From Eubacteriales bacterium (lineage in GTDB: Bacteria; Bacillota; Clostridia; Peptostreptococcales; Anaerovoracaceae), in assembly GCA_028702415.1 (NCBI GenBank), contig JAQVOT010000057.1, positions 1 to 7,133 on the forward strand: DNA of 7,133 nt. Reading direction: 5' to 3'. The translations under genes and the position numbers were made by a program. This document shows positions 5,790-7,133 of this stretch, piece by piece. Every line of letters starts with the position of its first letter. The stretch's first letter is position 1. The notes under the pieces were generated by a model, which searched no databases, was not told the origin of the DNA, and was given only the letters and a program-made list of their open reading frames with translations.

Positions 5790-6332
5790 ATGAAATGGAC
5801 ATGTTCAGTATGCGGCTACACTCACGAAGGCGATAAAGCACCGGATAAGTGCCCACAGTGCGGAGTTCCTGCAGAAAAGTTTAATATGGTAGAAGAAGGC
5901 GAAAGAGAATGGGCTGCCGAGCACGTGGTAGGCGTTGCCAAGGGAGTAGATCCGGAAATCATTCAGGGCCTGAGAGACAACTTTAACGGTGAATGCACAG
6001 AGGTTGGTATGTATCTGGCAATGGCAAGAGTAGCTCACAGAGAAGGCTATCCGGAAATCGGACTGTACTGGGAAAAGGCCGCATACGAAGAAGCAGAACA
6101 CGCAGCAAAATTCGCAGAACTTCTCGGGGAAGTGATAACAGACTCGACTAAGAAGAATCTGGAAATGAGAGTTGACGCAGAAAACGGCGCAACATTAGGC
6201 AAGTTCGAACTGGCCAAGAAGGCCAAGGAACAGAACCTGGACGCTATCCATGACACAGTTCACGAAATGGCCAGAGACGAAGCCAGACACGGCAAGGCAT
6301 TTGAAGGACTGCTCAAGAGATACTTTGGCTAA
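5790..6332 (+). CDS. reverse rubrerythrin (rubredoxin domain N-terminal, diiron domain C-terminal)
   Basis: This non-haem iron peroxidase reduces H2O2 (and in some clostridia O2) to water in the cytosol. The 180-residue protein starts with a short rubredoxin domain, with Cys5, Cys8, Cys21 and Cys24 binding one iron. It continues with a four-helix ferritin-like domain from about residue 55. Visible diiron ligand motifs are the glutamates at 68 and 71 in [18 protein letters not shown] at 101-104, Glu131 in DAENGA, and EARH at 164-167. The rubredoxin-first order is the reverse of classical rubrerythrin and matches the revRbr proteins of Clostridium acetobutylicum, which are PerR-controlled and induced by oxygen. 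The start is set by GAGGAGG at 5775-5781. It has its own promoter and an intrinsic terminator, so it is probably a single-gene unit. The upstream flavin reductase-rubredoxin is a good candidate electron donor. Confidence 0.95.
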   Translation: MKWTCSVCGYTHEGDKAPDKCPQCGVPAEKFNMVEEGEREWAAEHVVGVAKGVDPEIIQGLRDNFNGECTEVGMYLAMARVAHREGYPEIGLYWEKAAYEEAEHAAKFAELLGEVITDSTKKNLEMRVDAENGATLGKFELAKKAKEQNLDAIHDTVHEMARDEARHGKAFEGLLKRYFG

Positions 6333-6348
6333 ACAAACCTTGAGTTTT

Positions 6349-6380
6349 AAGGAAGTGTGAGAAATCACATTTCCTTTTTT
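6349..6380 (+). terminator. intrinsic terminator of the rubrerythrin gene
   Basis: A 12-base-pair stem (6349-6360, AAGGAAGTGTGA, with 6365-6376, TCACATTTCCTT; one G-T pair) closes on a GAAA tetraloop and runs into six T at 6375-6380. It begins 16 bases after the rubrerythrin stop. The reverse strand has no T tract after the stem, so it does not look like a terminator for the convergent gene ending at 6400. Confidence 0.92.
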
Positions 6381-6399
6381 ATTGTATTGAAACCTTGCC

Positions 6400-6666
6400 T
6401 TATTCCTTCAGAAGTTTAGCGAAACGCCCCAGGGTCTTCCAGATTTCTACCTGTTTAGGGCAGAAGAACTGACAGGAACCGCAGCCAAAGCATCTGTCCG
6501 GACGCTGCTCCTCGGGAAGCTTGGCAATTTCCTTTCGCACATATTCTTCCTTACCATCCAGAAACAGATTATATAAGTCCAAAAGCTTTTCGGGGTCAAG
6601 CCCCATCTTGCACCTTCTGCTGCAGTCTCCACAGTTGATACAGTCAACTTTTTCGTAGTCATACAT
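6400..6666 (-). CDS. small protein with two 4Fe-4S motifs, like the C-terminal domain of clostridial aldo/keto reductases
   Basis: From the ATG at 6666-6664 the product is 88 residues with two CxxCxxCxxxC motifs: Cys9, 12, 15, 19 and Cys59, 62, 65, 69, the last followed by Pro. Each set should hold one 4Fe-4S cluster. The 39 residues between them are mostly helical and charged (LDPEKLLDLYNLFLDGKEEYVRK), unlike compact 55-residue clostridial ferredoxins. The pattern CxxCGxC, then LYNLFL, then DRCFGCGSCQFFCP and KTLGRFAKLL closely resembles the ferredoxin-like tail found on many anaerobic aldo/keto reductases, here without the reductase domain. An HdrC-like or other electron-transfer subunit is an alternative. 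There is no signal peptide or membrane segment, so it is cytosolic. A GTG at 6681 is in frame, but the ribosome site overlaps it, so the ATG is preferred. It is convergent with the rubrerythrin and divergent from the hutG-like gene. Its partner is unknown. Confidence 0.85.
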   Translation of the reverse strand: MYDYEKVDCINCGDCSRRCKMGLDPEKLLDLYNLFLDGKEEYVRKEIAKLPEEQRPDRCFGCGSCQFFCPKQVEIWKTLGRFAKLLKE

Positions 6667-6674
6667 TTCCCTAA

Positions 6675-6679
6675 CCTCC
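6675..6679 (-). promoter_or_regulatory. ribosome binding site that decides the start of the 4Fe-4S protein
   Basis: On the - strand GGAGG (CCTCC on +) lies 8 bases before the ATG at 6666-6664, ideal spacing. It covers the second codon of a longer GTG-started frame (GTG at 6681-6679), which makes that longer start unlikely. Confidence 0.7.
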
Positions 6680-6712
6680 ACATATCAATAGATTAATTTA
6701 TATGATGACTGT

Positions 6713-6721
6713 AGAATAACA
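6713..6721 (-). promoter_or_regulatory. possible extended -10 promoter element for the 4Fe-4S protein
   Basis: On the - strand the sequence reads TGTTATTCT, an extended -10 element with one mismatch in the hexamer, about 47 bases before the ATG. No good -35 box is seen. TATAAA at 6702-6697 is an alternative -10, also without a good -35. Confidence 0.3.
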
Positions 6722-6732
6722 CATCTGAACAC

Positions 6733-6762
6733 TTGACGACTACACTTCTTTGGAAGTATATT
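6733..6762 (+). promoter_or_regulatory. sigma-A-type promoter of the hutG-like gene
   Basis: TTGACG at 6733-6738 and TATATT at 6757-6762 are 18 bases apart. A better hexamer, TATAAT at 6764-6769, lies just downstream, but its spacing of 25 from TTGACG is too long. The expected start of transcription near 6769 gives a short leader with AGGAG at 6781-6785 before the ATG at 6795. Confidence 0.6.
6741..6760. promoter_or_regulatory. dyad overlapping the -10 box of the hutG-like promoter, possible operator
   Basis: The 20-base sequence TACACTTCTTTGGAAGTATA is an inverted repeat: ACTTC (6744-6748) and GAAGT (6753-6757) around TTTG, extended outward by two more pairs after one mismatch. It fills the promoter spacer and reaches into the -10 box, where a bound repressor would block polymerase. 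No regulator gene is in the window, and I do not recognise the motif. Confidence 0.4.
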
Positions 6763-6794
6763 TTATAATGTTGAAATGATAGGAGATAAGTATT

Positions 6795-7133
6795 ATGCTA
6801 ACAAATTATGATAGTGCCATGTCTCAATGGCAGGGCAGAATTGATAGTGAAACAGACTACGATTCATTCAGATGGCACCAGTGGGTGCAGGAATTGGATC
6901 TTAACAAAGAAAATGAACCATTTACAGGACTTCAGGGATTTTGTATTATCGGATTTTGCAGTGAGCAGGGAGTAAAGAGAAACAAGGGTCGGGCAGGTGC
7001 AGCACTGGCCCCCGATTTTTTAAGAAAGCACATGGGGAATCTCCCATGCACTTTTCTGGATTCAGTGAAGCTGTTTGATGCTGGCAATATATCCTGTCAG
7101 GAAATCACCATGGAGGAAGGGCAGAGACTGCTG
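6795..7133 (+). CDS. hutG: arginase-family amidinohydrolase, probably formimidoylglutamase (cut by window end)
   Basis: An ORF of 113 codons runs from the ATG at 6795 (AGGAG at 6781-6785, 9 bases upstream) to the window edge with no stop. The start of the protein is typical of the HutG branch of the ureohydrolase family: WQGRID at 12-17, then RWHQWV at 26-31, then GFCSEQGVKRNKGRAGAALAP at 53-73. That last block is the conserved substrate-side segment GF-x-x-(D/E)-x-GV-x-x-N-x-GR-x-GA-x-x-x-P. HutG hydrolyses N-formimidoyl-glutamate to glutamate and formamide in histidine degradation, which fits an amino-acid-fermenting host. The manganese ligands (GGGHE-type and DxHxD motifs) lie beyond the window, so catalytic competence cannot be checked. 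Agmatinase or another ureohydrolase is a less likely alternative, because WxGRxD and RxHQ are HutG-like. Other hut genes may follow downstream. Confidence 0.8.
   Translation, partial: MLTNYDSAMSQWQGRIDSETDYDSFRWHQWVQELDLNKENEPFTGLQGFCIIGFCSEQGVKRNKGRAGAALAPDFLRKHMGNLPCTFLDSVKLFDAGNISCQEITMEEGQRLL

Noticed and set aside
6667..6681. GTG start at 6681-6679 for the - strand Fe-S protein
   Set aside because: Its second codon overlaps the GGAGG that is ideally spaced for the ATG at 6666-6664, and no ribosome site lies upstream of the GTG.

Overview
The window reads as chromosomal DNA of an anaerobic, amino-acid-fermenting Firmicute of the Clostridia. The reasons are the lysine-fermentation genes, the oxygen-defence set typical of strict anaerobes (rubredoxin and rubrerythrin proteins), strong AGGAGG-type ribosome sites, and a marked preference for AGA arginine codons. 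A more exact placement, such as Anaerovoracaceae or a relative, would be a guess.

Bases 1-4078 are the 3' part of a lysine-fermentation operon on the + strand. It holds the end of a MutS-like ATPase (kamC, probably the reactivase partner of the aminomutase), then kamD and kamE (the two subunits of B12- and PLP-dependent lysine 5,6-aminomutase), then atoD and atoA (the two subunits of a CoA-transferase). The genes are tightly packed: kamD/kamE share one base at TAATG and atoD/atoA overlap by 13 bases. The aminomutase acts early in the pathway. The CoA-transferase closes it by moving CoA from butyryl-CoA to acetoacetate, which releases butyrate. The intermediate enzymes (Kdd, Kce, Kal) are not between them and must lie elsewhere, if present. 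The operon ends at a long hairpin at 4111-4148 whose 3' arm is duplicated in tandem.

Bases 4150-5630 hold a Sfp-type phosphopantetheinyl transferase with a different codon choice from its neighbours and a possibly leaderless start. A flavin reductase-rubredoxin fusion (high-molecular-weight rubredoxin, Hrb type) follows 30 bases later.

Bases 5630-6380 hold a reverse rubrerythrin (rubredoxin domain first, diiron domain second) with its own sigma-A-type promoter, a possible PerR operator in its leader, and a clear intrinsic terminator. Hrb and the rubrerythrin plausibly form an electron chain from NAD(P)H to peroxide.

Bases 6400-7133 hold two divergent genes. On the - strand is a small protein with two 4Fe-4S motifs that resembles the detached C-terminal domain of clostridial aldo/keto reductases. 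On the + strand is the first 113 codons of an arginase-family enzyme, probably formimidoylglutamase (HutG) of histidine breakdown, cut by the window edge. The region between them holds a good promoter with a dyad over its -10 box.

I see no RNA gene, mobile element or CRISPR array. The main points for a second look are the duplicated terminator arm, the leaderless-looking PPTase start, the possible PerR site, and the stand-alone diferredoxin.
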